A stretch of DNA of 64,000 nucleotides from Pseudomonas poae (GTDB taxonomy: Bacteria > Pseudomonadota > Gammaproteobacteria > Pseudomonadales > Pseudomonadaceae): NCBI GenBank assembly GCA_004000515.1, contig CP034537.1, positions 6,531,501 through 6,595,500 on the forward strand, read 5' to 3'. The first letter of the stretch is position 1; the number at the start of each line of letters is the position of its first letter. Position numbers and translations under genes: made by a program. The notes under the pieces were generated by a model, which saw nothing but the letters and a program-made list of their open reading frames with translations, was not told where the DNA came from and did no database searches. Below, piece after piece: positions 10,261-20,476 of this stretch.

Positions 10261-10291
10261 ACCCCATCGGAAGCGATGCTTTCGATGGGGT
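10261..10291. terminator. Strong hairpin after the radC-like gene
   Basis: ACCCCATCGGAAGC pairs with GCTTTCGATGGGGT around a GAT loop: a 14-bp stem with one G-U pair. There is no T-run after it, so it may be an RNA-processing or attenuation hairpin rather than a classical terminator. Confidence 0.5.
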
Positions 10292-10400
10292 ATCTGCGGT
10301 CCACGAAATACCGCGATTCATAGGTGCATGGAAACCGGGCACCTCCCATTTCCGATTGTTTGTCGTCGCGTTAAGCCCGATGCGTTGCACTACCGAGGTC

Positions 10401-10841
10401 ATGAACTACCGGATACTGCGCCATGTTGTGCTCTCTTTCCCCGGCCCAATCAGGTGCCTGGCCTTGGCCATAGCGCTGTATGCCTCTGCGGCTAGAGCAA
10501 TGGATATCTGGGTCATCACCGACCGCCGACATCCCGTGCAAGGTACACCTGACCGACTGATCGAGCTGGATGCACCCGCGCGTATTGAAGCCGAACTGTC
10601 GACCGATCTTCCAAGTGATGTCCAGCAAACGTCACTCTTGGTACAGCAGCGCCTCAAACACGGCGGCCCCGAGCTGGAGCAGCGTCTGGCCAGGACCTAC
10701 CAGGACGTGACCGATGCCTGGAGCCTGGGCATTACCACCCTCCCCGCCATCGTTATGGATCAACGCTACGTAGTTTATGGCGAGCCGGACGTCGCCAAGG
10801 CGATCGCACGCATCGAGGCCTACCGGAGGACTCAACCATGA
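10401..10841 (+). CDS. TIGR03757 family ICE protein (DUF1525)
   Basis: A 146-residue exported protein with a signal peptide (CLALAIALYASAARA) and a mature thioredoxin-like domain that ends GITTLPAIVMDQRYVVYGEP. The TLPA segment corresponds to the conserved core of DUF1525. In F-type systems TrbC/TraW-like proteins of similar design act in pilus assembly, and a similar role is likely here. I prefer the ATG at 10401, directly after GAGGTC, over upstream starts. The stop overlaps the next gene. Confidence 0.83.
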   Translation: MNYRILRHVVLSFPGPIRCLALAIALYASAARAMDIWVITDRRHPVQGTPDRLIELDAPARIEAELSTDLPSDVQQTSLLVQQRLKHGGPELEQRLARTYQDVTDAWSLGITTLPAIVMDQRYVVYGEPDVAKAIARIEAYRRTQP

Positions 10842-11773
10842 AGTGTGCCCGCCTTCGGCGTACCGGCATCGCCGCCATTTTATTGGCGACTGCATCGTCA
10901 TCGTTCGCGCTCAACACCGCGACCATCGTGTCTTCCACTTTGTCCCCATCATGCCTGGAGTACCGGATCGTAGGGATCTGCTACTGGCTGTTCTGTACGC
11001 CGTTCGGCTGCTCGGTGCGGACGTCCACCAAGGTGCGCCACTACATTCCGGATGCCGTGGTTTCGAATTACTCCAACACCGGTGAGAACCCGTGGAGCGA
11101 AGTGCGGGCCATGAGCGCCCCCAACGTGACGGCCCAGGCAGGCGGCGACGGCACGACGAACCATGACAATGAAAGCAACATGGCGAAGTTCAAGAACGCC
11201 GACGTGATCGGCCATCCCGGCGGCCATGTGTTCGGCCAATTCGCCAGCACCTCAGGTTACGCCTGCAAAGGTGCCGGCACCGCGTTTATGCCATACCTGC
11301 TGAGCACGCTCGACACTATCGCGTGGCGCTACAACATCCCCGAAATGGTGTACCCCGAAGCACTGACGCCCGGCGAGCGCGAGATCGGCACACGCAGCAC
11401 GTTCAACCTGTGGGGCGCCGTCTATCCGCGCGGCGGATTTCTACATCAGGTCGACGATTACAAGGCCGGCGCCGTGGTCGCCCAACGCGCCGGGGACATC
11501 GTCACCCGGCGGGGGCAATTGCATGTCTATCAGCCATTGCTCGCGAACTCGCAGCCCGGTTACTGGCCGGCCGGAGCGCTGGAGGAAAGCAATACCTCGA
11601 CCGGCAAGTGGCAGGAGCTGACGCCGCGTCTTTCCAACCGCTGCGTGGTGTTCCCCCACAGCGAACCGCTGGCCCAGGCCCAGCAAGGTGATTATGCCTG
11701 GGCGCTTTGGCGCCCATACAGCTGTTGCGAACGCCGCGGGCAGACGTTCCTCGGCAGTACAGACTTCAACTGA
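10838..11773 (+). CDS. TIGR03756 family ICE protein, TraU-like
   Basis: A 311-residue periplasmic protein with a signal peptide (IAAILLATASSSFA) and many cysteines (for example CLEYRIVGICYWLFCTPFGC and YSCCERRGQT), typical of the TraU family. TraU is needed for DNA transfer in F-type mating-pair formation. The disulfides implied by these cysteines give a reason for the DsbA-like thioredoxin upstream. It overlaps the previous gene by four bases and leads into the TIGR03755 gene. Confidence 0.85.
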   Translation: MKCARLRRTGIAAILLATASSSFALNTATIVSSTLSPSCLEYRIVGICYWLFCTPFGCSVRTSTKVRHYIPDAVVSNYSNTGENPWSEVRAMSAPNVTAQAGGDGTTNHDNESNMAKFKNADVIGHPGGHVFGQFASTSGYACKGAGTAFMPYLLSTLDTIAWRYNIPEMVYPEALTPGEREIGTRSTFNLWGAVYPRGGFLHQVDDYKAGAVVAQRAGDIVTRRGQLHVYQPLLANSQPGYWPAGALEESNTSTGKWQELTPRLSNRCVVFPHSEPLAQAQQGDYAWALWRPYSCCERRGQTFLGSTDFN

Positions 11774-11783
11774 GGGGAAAACA

Positions 11784-13171
11784 ATGAAACGTCCTGTCAC
11801 CCTCTTCCAATTGCCGTTGCGGTGGCAGGTAACCCTTCTGGCCAGCGCGCTGGTGCTGGTCAGCAACCTGGTATCGGCCCAACCCGACGGTTTCCAGAAC
11901 AGCGGCAGCGTGATTAGCGACGACCTCATGTATTCGATTGGTGGCGGCAGCGCGGTGTCCATGAGCCGCGCGGCCGGCATGCATTCTCTCGGTGTGGGCG
12001 CAGGCTGGAACAGCAACCTGATGTGCGGCGACATGGACATCAGCACCACGATCCAGAACCAGCTCAACGGCCTCACCAATGGCTTTCAGAACATCATGAG
12101 CAGCGTGATCCAGAACGCGACGAGCGCGGTAGCATCGTTGCCGGCGCTGATCATTCAGCGGGCAGACCCCGGCCTCTACAACCTGTTGACCAACGGTATT
12201 CTTCAGGCCAGGCTCGATTTCGATCGTTCCAAACTGACCTGCCGCGCGATGGCCGAGAAGATGGCCGACACAGCAGGCGGCCAGATGGGCTGGAATCAAC
12301 TCGCCGAGGGCATGGCGTTGCGCCAGGCGGTGGCGAACACTGACGCGGTGTCGGCCATCGAACAGGCGGAGACCAGCCGGGGCAAGGATGGCGTGCCTTG
12401 GGTGGGCGGCGGCAATGCTGGCGGTGCCGGCCAGCCGTCGATCAAAGTGATCAGCGACGTAACGCGTGCCGGCTACAACCTGGTCAATGGCCGCAGTGCA
12501 ACCGACCCAACATCCATCGACCCGGCGAGCTGCAATAGCCTGGCCTGCCAGACCTGGTCGTCGCCGCAAGCGGCCACCGACTGGGCCACACGCGTGCTCG
12601 GCGAACAGGAGCAGCGCACCTGCGAGACCTGCACCAAGACCCAAACCGTGCCAGGCGTCGGGTTGACGCCGCTGATTCAGGAAGAGTACGAGACCAAGCT
12701 GGAAACGCTGCAGGAATTGATCAGCGGGGCCCGCCATACCACCGCTGAGAACTTGCGTGCAGGTGGCAGTACATCCTTGCCGGTTACCCGCGGCGTTATC
12801 GAAGCCCTACGTGACGAGCCCGACCAAGATGTCTCGCCCACCGCCTAGCGTCCGAGGTAGCGCTGGCGTCGGTACTGGAAAAGGCTCTGCTGCTGCAGCG
12901 CACACTATTGACCGGCAAGAAAGAACCCAACGTCGCAGCCAACCAGTTGGCCGTCGAAGCGGTCAATCACGAAAGCAACACACTCGACCGCGAGATCCTT
13001 AACCTCAAAACCGAATTGGAGATCAGGCGCGAGCTGGCAAACAACTCGCCGATGACGATCATTCAGCGCCATGGCACGCGCGCGTCAGGCTCGCGTGGTA
13101 TCTACGAGGGCGACCCGGTGCCGGATCGCCTCGACCAGTTACAGCGCTCCCATCCAGGAGGCACGCCATGA
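11784..13171 (+). pseudogene. TIGR03755 family ICE protein, frameshift near 12830
   Basis: A ~462-residue exported protein. The signal peptide (LLASALVLVSNLVSAQP) is followed by a helical region and paired cysteines (TCETCTKTQ). The C-terminal part, with the family sequence ASVLEKALLLQRTLLTGKKE, lies in another frame after GAT-GTC near 12830, where one base is missing. The second part runs to 13171 and overlaps the start of the next gene. Comparable proteins (TraH-like in position) act in pilus biogenesis. The SD is GAGGGGA before the ATG at 11784. I think the gene is intact in the organism. Confidence 0.8.
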
Positions 13172-13518
13172 ACGCAGCATGGCTACGGCCGCGCTGGCTC
13201 CTCAACAGCCGCGTCGTCAGGACATTGCTATGGACGCTGCTGCTCGTTGCGCTGGCAGTGGCGGCCAACATCGCCGGCCTCTATCTGGTCGGCAGCATTG
13301 TCGGCTGGGAACGCTGGCTGGCGGACGCGGCTGGCTACTTCCTGTTGTGGCGGCTCTGTCTCTACGGGGCAACCGTCTATGGCTGGGTATGGATGCGCCG
13401 TCGGCTGCTGACACGCGAGTCGGATGCCTCGGCACGGCGCCGGCTGCTACGTACCGAGATCGCCGGCCTCATCGCGATCGTCGCACTGGAGGCCGGCCTG
13501 CTGATGCAGGCAGTCTAA
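13168..13518 (+). CDS. Small inner-membrane protein of the conjugation module
   Basis: A 116-residue protein with three hydrophobic helices (residues about 18-42, 55-75 and 95-114) separated by an Arg-rich loop (RRRLLTRESDASARRRLLR). It starts inside the stop of the TIGR03755 gene and is followed after 15 bases by the TraG-like gene. Proteins of this size and place occur in related ICEs, but I do not know a functional name for them. The operon context is the only clue to its role. Confidence 0.75.
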   Translation: MNAAWLRPRWLLNSRVVRTLLWTLLLVALAVAANIAGLYLVGSIVGWERWLADAAGYFLLWRLCLYGATVYGWVWMRRRLLTRESDASARRRLLRTEIAGLIAIVALEAGLLMQAV

Positions 13519-13533
13519 CGGGAGACCTCGAAC

Positions 13534-15032
13534 ATGACGCTTTTCACCACTGACTATCTGGAGTATTACCTGACCCTCGTGGGCTGGATCGTCCACAACG
13601 GCATCTGGTCGGTGCTGGTCTCCAGCGGCGTGTTTGCCATTCCCTTTATAGCCATTATTATCCAGGAATGGCTCAAAGCACGTACTGAAGGGGCCGACGA
13701 AGGCAACAAGGGCGTACTGTCCTCGATGCGCATCGAGAACCGCATCTGGGTGGCCATCGTCGTGCTGATGTTCGCCGGCATCCCGTTTATCGATATTGAC
13801 CTCGGCACGATCAAGTACGACCAGGCGCGATCAGCACAGTGCCAGGTTAATGTTCCGCAACCTACGGATACCGGCTGGTCGCAGTCATTCAGCACGCTCA
13901 ACAACCAGAGCGCCAAGGTGCCGGTGTGGTGGGCCTTCATACATGCGCTCTCCCGCGCGGTGACAGGGGCCTCGGTGGCAGCGATCCCGTGCGGAACAGA
14001 TCTGCGGCAAATGAGGATGGAGATCAACACTACGCGCATTGACGACCCCCTCCTCGCGCAGGACGTGGCGGACTTCACCCACGACTGCTATGGACCCGCC
14101 AGGGCGAAATTGTTCATGAACCGCCCCCACTCGACGACGCGCAGATGCATGACGTGACCTGGATCGGCTCGACCTACTTCGTCAACACTGGCGGCTACTA
14201 TGACACCTACCACTCACGCACGCCGCGCGATGCCTGGCCCTATGACACTGACCGCGACGCGGGCCTTGCGCAGGTGCCCGGCGGGGGCGGCTACCCGACC
14301 TGCCAGCAATGGTGGAGCGACAATGGCAATGGTCTGCGGGCACGTCTGCTGGGCCAGGTCGATCCCAGCTTGCTTACACCCCTGGCCGGCTGGGCAGGCT
14401 TTCTGAGCCGCAGTGAGGTCGACGACTCGGTCATCCGCGCAATCGCCTCCCCGCGCCAACAGAAGCTCAACCAAGGAACGGTTTACACCGATTATGGTGG
14501 CCAGATCGACAAGACCTTGCCGAACATCGTTACCCGCACGGCGGGCGACGTAGGTCTTGCGGTGGGAGCCATTCCTGCATTTCCGGCGATGGACGTGGTG
14601 CGTCAAGCGCTGCCGATGGTACTCGCGCTGCTGAAGATGGCCCTGGTGATTTGCATCCCGCTGGTGCTGTTGATGGGCACCTACGACCTGAAGACCGTGG
14701 TCACCGTCAGCGTGGTCCAGTTTGCGCTGTTCTTCGTCGACTTCTGGTTCCAGCTCGCTCGCTGGATCGACAGCACCATCCTCGACGCGCTCTATGGCTC
14801 GGGCTGGGGTTGGAACCGGCCCGTCACTAATTTCGATCCGGTGATGGGGTTGAATAATGCCTTTGGCGATCTGTTGCTGAATTTCGTCATGGGGACGATG
14901 TTCTTGGTGCTGCCTGCGTTTTGGATGACTGCGTTGGGCTGGGCAGGTTTCCAAGCCGGTGCAATCACTCAGGCCCTCGTAAATGGCAGCAAGGACGCGC
15001 AAACGGCAGGCGGAAAAGGGGGGCCTCACTGA
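13534..15032 (+). pseudogene. traG: TraG-like conjugal transfer membrane protein, frameshift near 14123
   Basis: A ~500-residue polytopic protein matching the N-terminal domain of F-type TraG, used in these ICEs for mating-pair stabilisation. The first 200 residues show two membrane helices and conserved cysteines. The frame then changes in a CCCCC run near 14123 (MNRP to LDDAQMHDVTWIG) and continues for ~300 residues with three or four helices (VLALLKMALVICIPLVLLMG; FVMGTMFLVLPAFWMTALG). One missing C explains the break. It is the last gene of the rightward conjugation operon and converges with the DUF3742 gene. Confidence 0.82.
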
Positions 15033-15064
15033 TGAATGTCGCCAAGAAGTAAAATGAGTTACTC

Positions 15065-15424
15065 CTACATTTCGTCGTTGGGATCGTGAGGATCGATCCT
15101 TGAGCCATCAGGATGGTAAAGGCCAAATCCGAGATTGCCGCTCCGCCATTCAGGTTGCGGCTCATTCCAATCGGTATTGCGGGCCACCCACGCTGCAGCG
15201 ACGCCGAACACCAGCAGCAGAGCCAGCCAGAACGCGGTATAGAGCAGCACAGCCAGTACCGCGAGCTTGACGCCCCAGATCAACACAGCCGCCGCTGGCG
15301 TAGGCACGCCTTGCGCAATCAGCCATCCCGATACCCGCCGCTCTCTGCGCACATAAGCACGCCATCTGCGGCCGAGCCAGCGGCCAAAGCGTTCTGCATT
15401 ACTGATGCGAGTTCTCGTGCTCAT
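15065..15424 (-). CDS. DUF3742 family protein
   Basis: A ~119-residue membrane protein with an Arg-rich N-terminus (RFGRWLGRRWRAYVRRERR), one or two helices (AAVLIWGVKLAVLAVLLYTAFWLALLLVFG) and a C-terminal segment (GLYHPDGSRIDPHDP) diagnostic of DUF3742. The family is found next to the TraG/TraI end of Pseudomonas ICEs; its function is unknown. The start at 15424 is preceded by AGGTG. It is convergent with traG. Confidence 0.83.
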   Translation of the reverse strand: MSTRTRISNAERFGRWLGRRWRAYVRRERRVSGWLIAQGVPTPAAAVLIWGVKLAVLAVLLYTAFWLALLLVFGVAAAWVARNTDWNEPQPEWRSGNLGFGLYHPDGSRIDPHDPNDEM

Positions 15425-15453
15425 AGTCATCACCTGCTACGCGCGTTGAACAA

Positions 15454-15912
15454 TTACTCCAGTTTGCTCCAGTCCCGCCGGCTGGTAATTGCCAATGCGC
15501 CCCCGTCGTCTGGCGGATTTCCACGACCCAGCATCTTCTCAAACACCGCATACGGATCGGACTTGCTTCCGGAGGAGCGCAACGTTTACTCATCGTTGAC
15601 CCAAGCATAGACAATCACTTTGGCCCTCGAGTCGTAACGGAAGAACAGCCGAAATCGTCTCCCGATCTTGGCCCGTCGCCAGTGGCGATATTCCGGCCCC
15701 AGTGTGTTGCCTTGACGGTACTCATCGCGCGCCGGCTCACCGGGAACGACTTCAAGCATCAGTTGGCTCAGGGCTCGGAACAGCTTGACGTTGGCATTGG
15801 ATGCAAATCCTATCGGGTCATTCTGCTCCGCGCGCTGCGAGACGGCATACAGTTTCTGCATCTGCTCGATCACACAATCGAGGAAGAGTAGCGTCCATCC
15901 ATGCCGCTGCAT
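15454..15912 (-). pseudogene. yhaV: YhaV-type ribonuclease toxin interrupted by an in-frame TAA
   Basis: Toxin of the PrlF-YhaV toxin-antitoxin system, a RelE-fold ribonuclease. The first 108 residues read as typical YhaV (GEPARDEYRQGNTLGPEYRH; RRFRLFFRYDSRAKVIVYAW). A TAA at 15588-15586 follows NDE, exactly where E. coli YhaV has Lys. Without a frame change, the reading continues for 43 more codons with the expected C-terminus (TLRSSGSKSDPYAVFEKML and NPPDD), ending at 15454. A single base change (AAA to TAA) explains it, so this break is a nonsense mutation rather than a run-length slip. Loss of the C-terminus may disarm the toxin. The gene is translationally coupled to prlF. Confidence 0.85.
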
Positions 15913-16232
15913 CAGAGCGCCACTTCGCCATCAATCTCGTTGGCCAGATTCACGTCATGCCCAGCCTGCATCAGCATGGCGTGAGCCAGTTCGTCCGGCA
16001 ACCCGCGAACATGCCGGCCAGCCTCGATATCGCGGGCCAGCAGACTCAGAAACGCGCCGATGGCCGGATCTTCGTGCTCGGCATTCGCGCGGGTGACGAC
16101 AATCTGCCCATCCTCGCCCAGGTCGAACGCTACCTTGCCGCCGGTATCGACGCCCAACGCCTGACGGATCGGCTTGGGCAGCGTTATCTGGCCCTTCGAT
16201 GTGAGCGTGGCTAGTTCATGAATGGCTGGCAT
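15912..16232 (-). CDS. prlF: PrlF antitoxin, AbrB/SpoVT-type
   Basis: A 106-residue antitoxin with a swapped-hairpin AbrB DNA-binding domain at residues 7-50 (LATLTSKGQITLPKPIRQAL). A C-terminal toxin-binding part (AIGAFLSLLARDIEAGRHV) matches PrlF/SohA. The ATG at 16232 gives the family length; an upstream in-frame start would add 21 unlikely residues. The stop overlaps the yhaV start, the standard operon form. Antitoxin and toxin together would repress this promoter. Its place between DUF3742 and traI suggests an accessory insertion in the conjugation block. Confidence 0.87.
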   Translation of the reverse strand: MPAIHELATLTSKGQITLPKPIRQALGVDTGGKVAFDLGEDGQIVVTRANAEHEDPAIGAFLSLLARDIEAGRHVRGLPDELAHAMLMQAGHDVNLANEIDGEVAL

Positions 16233-16524
16233 GGCGTGGCGTGCTCCTTGGACGACAGCTTTTCCGACGGTAAGGAATATTCCTTTCCTCGTCAAGACAG
16301 ATTGGCGAGATCTTCAGACGCCGGTAGACGGATCGCGCTTACCTCAAAACAAGGACTGACCCCGTCTCGGATAGCTTGTAGAGCGACTCCCCGAGCCGAG
16401 CTACATGTAAAGGCTTCGATGAAGGTCAAAGGGCTGGGAAGGGTCAATGGAATGGGGGCAAGGGGAAAGGCTCTACCCGGAAAAGGAAAAGGCTCTCCCG
16501 TCCACCGCAACGTCAGGTGACATC
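16233..16524. other. Gap between prlF and traI
   Basis: About 290 bases without a convincing gene. A purine-rich stretch (16,418-16,500) has repeated GGGAAAGG/GGAAAAGG words. The prlF promoter must lie here, and a transfer origin next to the relaxase gene is possible, but I see no clear inverted repeat that would mark a nic site. Confidence 0.35.
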
Positions 16525-18364
16525 ATGTTCGCGCTGTTCCAACGAAAACGCTCGGCGTCGGCACCGATGGCGCCCACGGAAGCGGCTGTAAAGGTAAGGG
16601 GCTGACCCGGCCGGAGTCGGCCGCATCCTTGCTGGCGACGCCCCGCCGGCAGAAGCTGCTGGAACACATCTGGCAACGTACTTCGCTCTCACGCAAGCAG
16701 TTCAGGTGCCTGTATCTCGCACCGCTGGAGCGCTACGCCGAGCTGGTCCAGCAGTTCCCAGCCTCGGAGAGCCACCACCACGCCTACCCGGGGGGCATGC
16801 TGGACCATGGCCTGGAGATCGTCGCCTACAGCCTGAAACTGCGACAGTCCCATCTGCTGCCTATCTCCGCCAGCCCCGAGGATCAGGCGGCGCAAGCCGA
16901 AGCCTGGACGGCCGCCGTCGCCTATGCCGCTCTGCTACACGACATCGGCAAGATCGCGGTCGATCTGCACGTCGAACTGGCCGACGGCACCACCTGGCAC
17001 CCCTGGCACGGACCGCTGACCCAGCCGTACCGCTTCCGCTACAGGGATAATCGTGAATACCGATTGCATAGTGCCGCTACTGGCTTGCTCTACCACCGGT
17101 TGCTCGATCAGAACATCCTCGACTGGCTCAGCGGCTACCCGGCTCTTTGGACATCGTTGCTCTATGTACTGGCAGGGCAGTATGAGCATGCCGGCGTCCT
17201 CGGCGAACTCGTGGTCCAGGCTGACCGAGCATCAGTGGCTCAGGAACTAGGAGGTGACCCGACCAGGGTGATGTCGGCTCCCCGGCATGCTCTTCAACGC
17301 AAACTGCTCGATGGCCTGCGCTACCTGCTGAAGGAAGAATTCAAACTGAACCAGCCAGGCCCCTCGGACGGCTGGCTGACCCAGGAAGCACTTTGGCTCG
17401 TGAGCAAGACGGTTTCAGATAAGCTGCGCGCGCATTTACTGGCCCAGGGCATTGAGGGTATACCCGCGAACAATACAGCGGTGTTCAATGTGCTGCAGGA
17501 TCATGGCATCCTTCAGCCCACTGAGGCAGGTAGGGCCATCTGGAAAGCTACCGTCACCAGCACGACCGGCTGGTCACACAGTTTCACGTTGCTGCGTCTG
17601 ACGCCGGCTCTGATCTGGGAGGCAAGCGAACGCCCAGAGCCCTTGCCGGCTCCGTGGCGGTAGGTGTTGGAGAGCCAGGCACAGATGATCAGAACCAGTC
17701 CCCCCTCACCACACCGACCATGGTAGACCCTACACCAGAGCCAGCTTTCGGCGCCCCATTGATACCGCCAGCGCCGATGCTCATCGCCAAGGACGGTTCG
17801 CTGGATATGATGGAAGAGATGCTGGCGATGCTGGGGAATGCATCCGGGGCTTCCCCAGACCGGCCATCAGGCGTACAGGCACCCGCAGACAGCAAAGTAC
17901 CCGCCGCGAGTGCTGCAGTCGCGCCGGAACAGATTCCGGAAGCACAGCAATTATCAACCGCAGCGACGGAGCTCCCCTCAGGTGAGCACTTTCTGGGCTG
18001 GTTGAAGGAGGGCATCGCATCACGCCGGCTCATCATTAACGATGCCAGAGCGCTGGTTCATTCGGTGAATGACACTGCCTATCTGGTCAGCCCTGGCGTG
18101 TTTCAACGCTATGCGCAGGAGCATCCACAGATCGACCCTTTGGCCAGACAGGAAAAACAGCAGGACTGGCAATGGGTACAGAAGCGCTTCGAAAAGCTGC
18201 AACTGCACCGCAAGCAGCCTGATGGCTTGAACATCTGGACCTGCGAAGTCACGGGTCCAAGGAAATCCCGCCGCCTTCATGGCTATCTGATGGAAGATGC
18301 CAGCTTGGTATTGACTGAGGTTCCGCCCAACAACCCCTATCTGTCCCTGACCCAAGGTGGCTGA
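16525..18364 (+). pseudogene. traI: TraI_2-type (MOBH) conjugative relaxase, two frameshifts
   Basis: The enzyme that nicks and escorts the transferred strand. The protein begins MFALFQRKRSASAP at 16525. After a GGGG run near 16598 the long frame carries the MOBH signature: HHHAYPGGMLDHGLE and then the HD-type LLHDIGKIAVD. A second frame change near 17645, at the start of a Pro-rich linker, leads to the C-terminal TraI_2_C domain (GEHFLGWLKEGIASRRL; VSPGVFQRYAQEHPQIDP), ending at 18364. Total length is ~612 residues, normal for the family. Both breaks look like single-base losses. It is the last recognisable transfer gene before the cargo. Confidence 0.83.
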
Positions 18365-18384
18365 AAATTCGACGCGAGGCACGA

Positions 18385-18901
18385 GGCCATGACCACGCTT
18401 CCACTGGCGATCAGCTCGATCTGACCGGAGAGGTAAGCGGCGACGGTCGCATTGCCGTCTTCAAAACATTTGATGATGGTCCCCTTGGGTGCCACGGCGC
18501 TGAGCTCCATGTCCTCGATCGTGCCGCGAGTAACGCTGATAGTCTTGCCTGAGAGCGCCTCGACAGACTCGACCTTCTTCGTCTCAGGTCCGAATACCGC
18601 CAAGTAGTACGGCGCGTGGGAGCTGGAGAAGTCGAATACCGCCTCATGCTCGGGGTCCTTGCCCAGGCTGGAGATCACCAGGTCGACCTTGCCGGTAGTG
18701 AGGAATGCAATGCGTTGGTGCTGTTGACCGGGGTTAGCACCAGCTTCACACCGAGCTTGTCGGCCAGCAGCTTCACAGTGTCGATATCCAGGCCGCGCGG
18801 CTGCAGGTCCGAACCAACGGAACCGGAAGGCGGAAAGTCCTGAGGTACGGCCACCTTCAGTACGCCATATGCGCTAATGACGGCGACGGCATCGGCCTGC
18901 G
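18385..18901 (-). pseudogene. Relic of an amino-acid-type solute-binding protein gene
   Basis: A fragment of a periplasmic binding protein of family 3. It begins after a probable signal peptide remnant (AQADAVAVISAYGVLKVAVP), continues with LQPRGLDIDTVKLLADKLGV, shifts frame near 18705, and goes on with TTGKVDLVISSLGKDPEHE and SHAPYYLAVFGPETKKVES. It stops making sense at about 18385, where it abuts the end of traI. Upstream there is a TAG and no signal sequence. The gene is therefore truncated at both ends and not functional. It marks a recombination junction between the conjugation module and the cargo. Confidence 0.7.
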
Positions 18902-19216
18902 CCTAAAGCAAAGCCGGCACCTATCCAGCGTCCTCTTATCTCTGATACGCAGGTCAACTAGTGGTGGACTTCCCTCCACACCGTCGACCACTGCCCAAGC
19001 AGCATGGCCTTAGCCACCAACAGTGACTGCAAGATCGAACGTGTAGAGCCTGTCTCCACGTGATTATCCTTCCGACCTTGCAACTGAATTCGTCCTCCAG
19101 TCAGTGAACCTGTTGACCATTGGATAGGCGACGCTCCGCAGCGGTTGGGCGATGCTGGCCACGGAAAAACTGTGTCGACTCAAGCTTTAGGCTCCTCTAA
19201 AAATAAGGAAAAGGTC
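18902..19216. other. Region without recognisable genes
   Basis: No reading frame with family features. It looks like decayed sequence between the binding-protein relic and the first cargo genes. Confidence 0.35.
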
Positions 19217-19489
19217 ATGATTATCCCACCGCAATGCCCCGCAGCCCCTCTCGACAATGCGTCATCGCCACTCTTCACAACTGAGCATCGCGCCAGGCTG
19301 AGCGGTCAGATTAAAAGCATCACGAATATCCTCGTTTTGATGCTATGCCACATGGCTGCCAATGCTACCGACGGCGGGCAACTCGCTGCTCCTTCACACG
19401 CTGACGGTGTCCTTCAGCGAGCCGTCCCTCTGAAAGGGATGTACCTGGCACCACAGCTGAGACTGGCTTCGACTTCAACGCAGCGTTAG
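19217..19489 (+). CDS. Hypothetical small protein, doubtful
   Basis: A 90-residue frame starting at an ATG with AAGGAAAAGG just upstream, which is why I list it. One hydrophobic stretch (TNILVLMLCHMAAN) is the only feature; I recognise no family. The composition is not strongly coding-like, and the 140 bases after it hold nothing. It could equally be a chance frame. Confidence 0.25.
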   Translation: MIIPPQCPAAPLDNASSPLFTTEHRARLSGQIKSITNILVLMLCHMAANATDGGQLAAPSHADGVLQRAVPLKGMYLAPQLRLASTSTQR

Positions 19490-19631
19490 CCGCGCAGGAC
19501 ACCTCGTGAACTATCTCTTTCAGCTGAGAATGATGCAAACGCACGTCCACTATTAGCTGGAGGCGAAAGGGTGACTGACATCCAACTGCTCGTAGGATAT
19601 TTCAATTCACACGTTAAATTGGGAGAGCGAC

Positions 19632-20389
19632 ATGAACTTCAATGACGAAACAGTACTGATTACCGGTGGTGCAAGCGGGATGGGCGCTTCACATGTCCGT
19701 TCCTTCCATGCCTTAGGCGCAAATGTCGTCATTGCTGACATCGCGAGCAAACTTGGGCAAGAGCTTTCCGAGGAGCTGGGTGATCGCGCATTCTATGTTC
19801 GTCTGGATGTGGCTGACGAGACCTCTTGGCACAATGCGGTCGTCGCCACCAACGCTACATTCGGGGCGATTTCTGTGTTGGTCAACAATGCTGGCATCAT
19901 CGGCATTGAGGCTCTTGTCGCTGGTAATAGTGCTCTATTTCGTAAGATGCTGGATATCAACCTCACTGGCGCCTATCTGGGCATCGCTGCAGTCATCGAT
20001 GACATGAAGAGCCGCGGTGGCGGCGCTATTGTCAATATCGCCTCGACTGCGGCGGTTCAAGGGTATCCCTTGGCAACGGCCTACTGCGCGAGCAAGTGGG
20101 GGTACTTGGGTTGACTAAGGCTGCAGCCTTGGAGCTGGCGCACGACAACATCCGCGTTAATGCCGTATTACCAGGTCCCGTGCAAACGCCGATGACTGCA
20201 CCGCATGACCTGTCCGCAGTGCTTGCGGTTCAGCCAATTTCTCGCGCTGCACAACCGGAGGAAATCAGCCGCATGGTCACATTCCTGGCACATCGCGATT
20301 CTGGGTACATTACAGGGGGGGAATACTTGGTGGATGGTGGCAGTACTTTGGGAGCACTTCCTAAGAACTGGCGTGAGCTGCACCAGTGA
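19632..20389 (+). pseudogene. Short-chain dehydrogenase/reductase, frameshift at about 20100
   Basis: A ~252-residue NAD(P)-dependent oxidoreductase of the classical SDR family. The cofactor loop TGGASGMGAS lies at the N-terminus, NNAG in the middle, and the catalytic Ser...YCASK near residue 155. The frame breaks in the run TGGGGGTA; adding one G restores SKWGVLGLTKAAALEL, and the C-terminal half (VLPGPVQTPMT; GGEYLVDGGSTLG) follows in the other frame. A likely intact gene. A GGGAGAG Shine-Dalgarno precedes the ATG. It may oxidise an alcohol intermediate of the cargo pathway; the substrate cannot be told from sequence. Confidence 0.8.
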
Positions 20390-20476
20390 TCATGCAATCC
20401 AAGCTGGGAATGGCGCACTCCGCGCTGTTCCCTGCAACTGCCGCATGAGCTGACGCCCGTCATCAGAATAGCCATA

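Noticed and set aside
16233..16524. Transfer origin (oriT)
   Set aside because: The place beside the relaxase gene is suitable, but no inverted repeat or nic-like sequence is clear enough to claim it.
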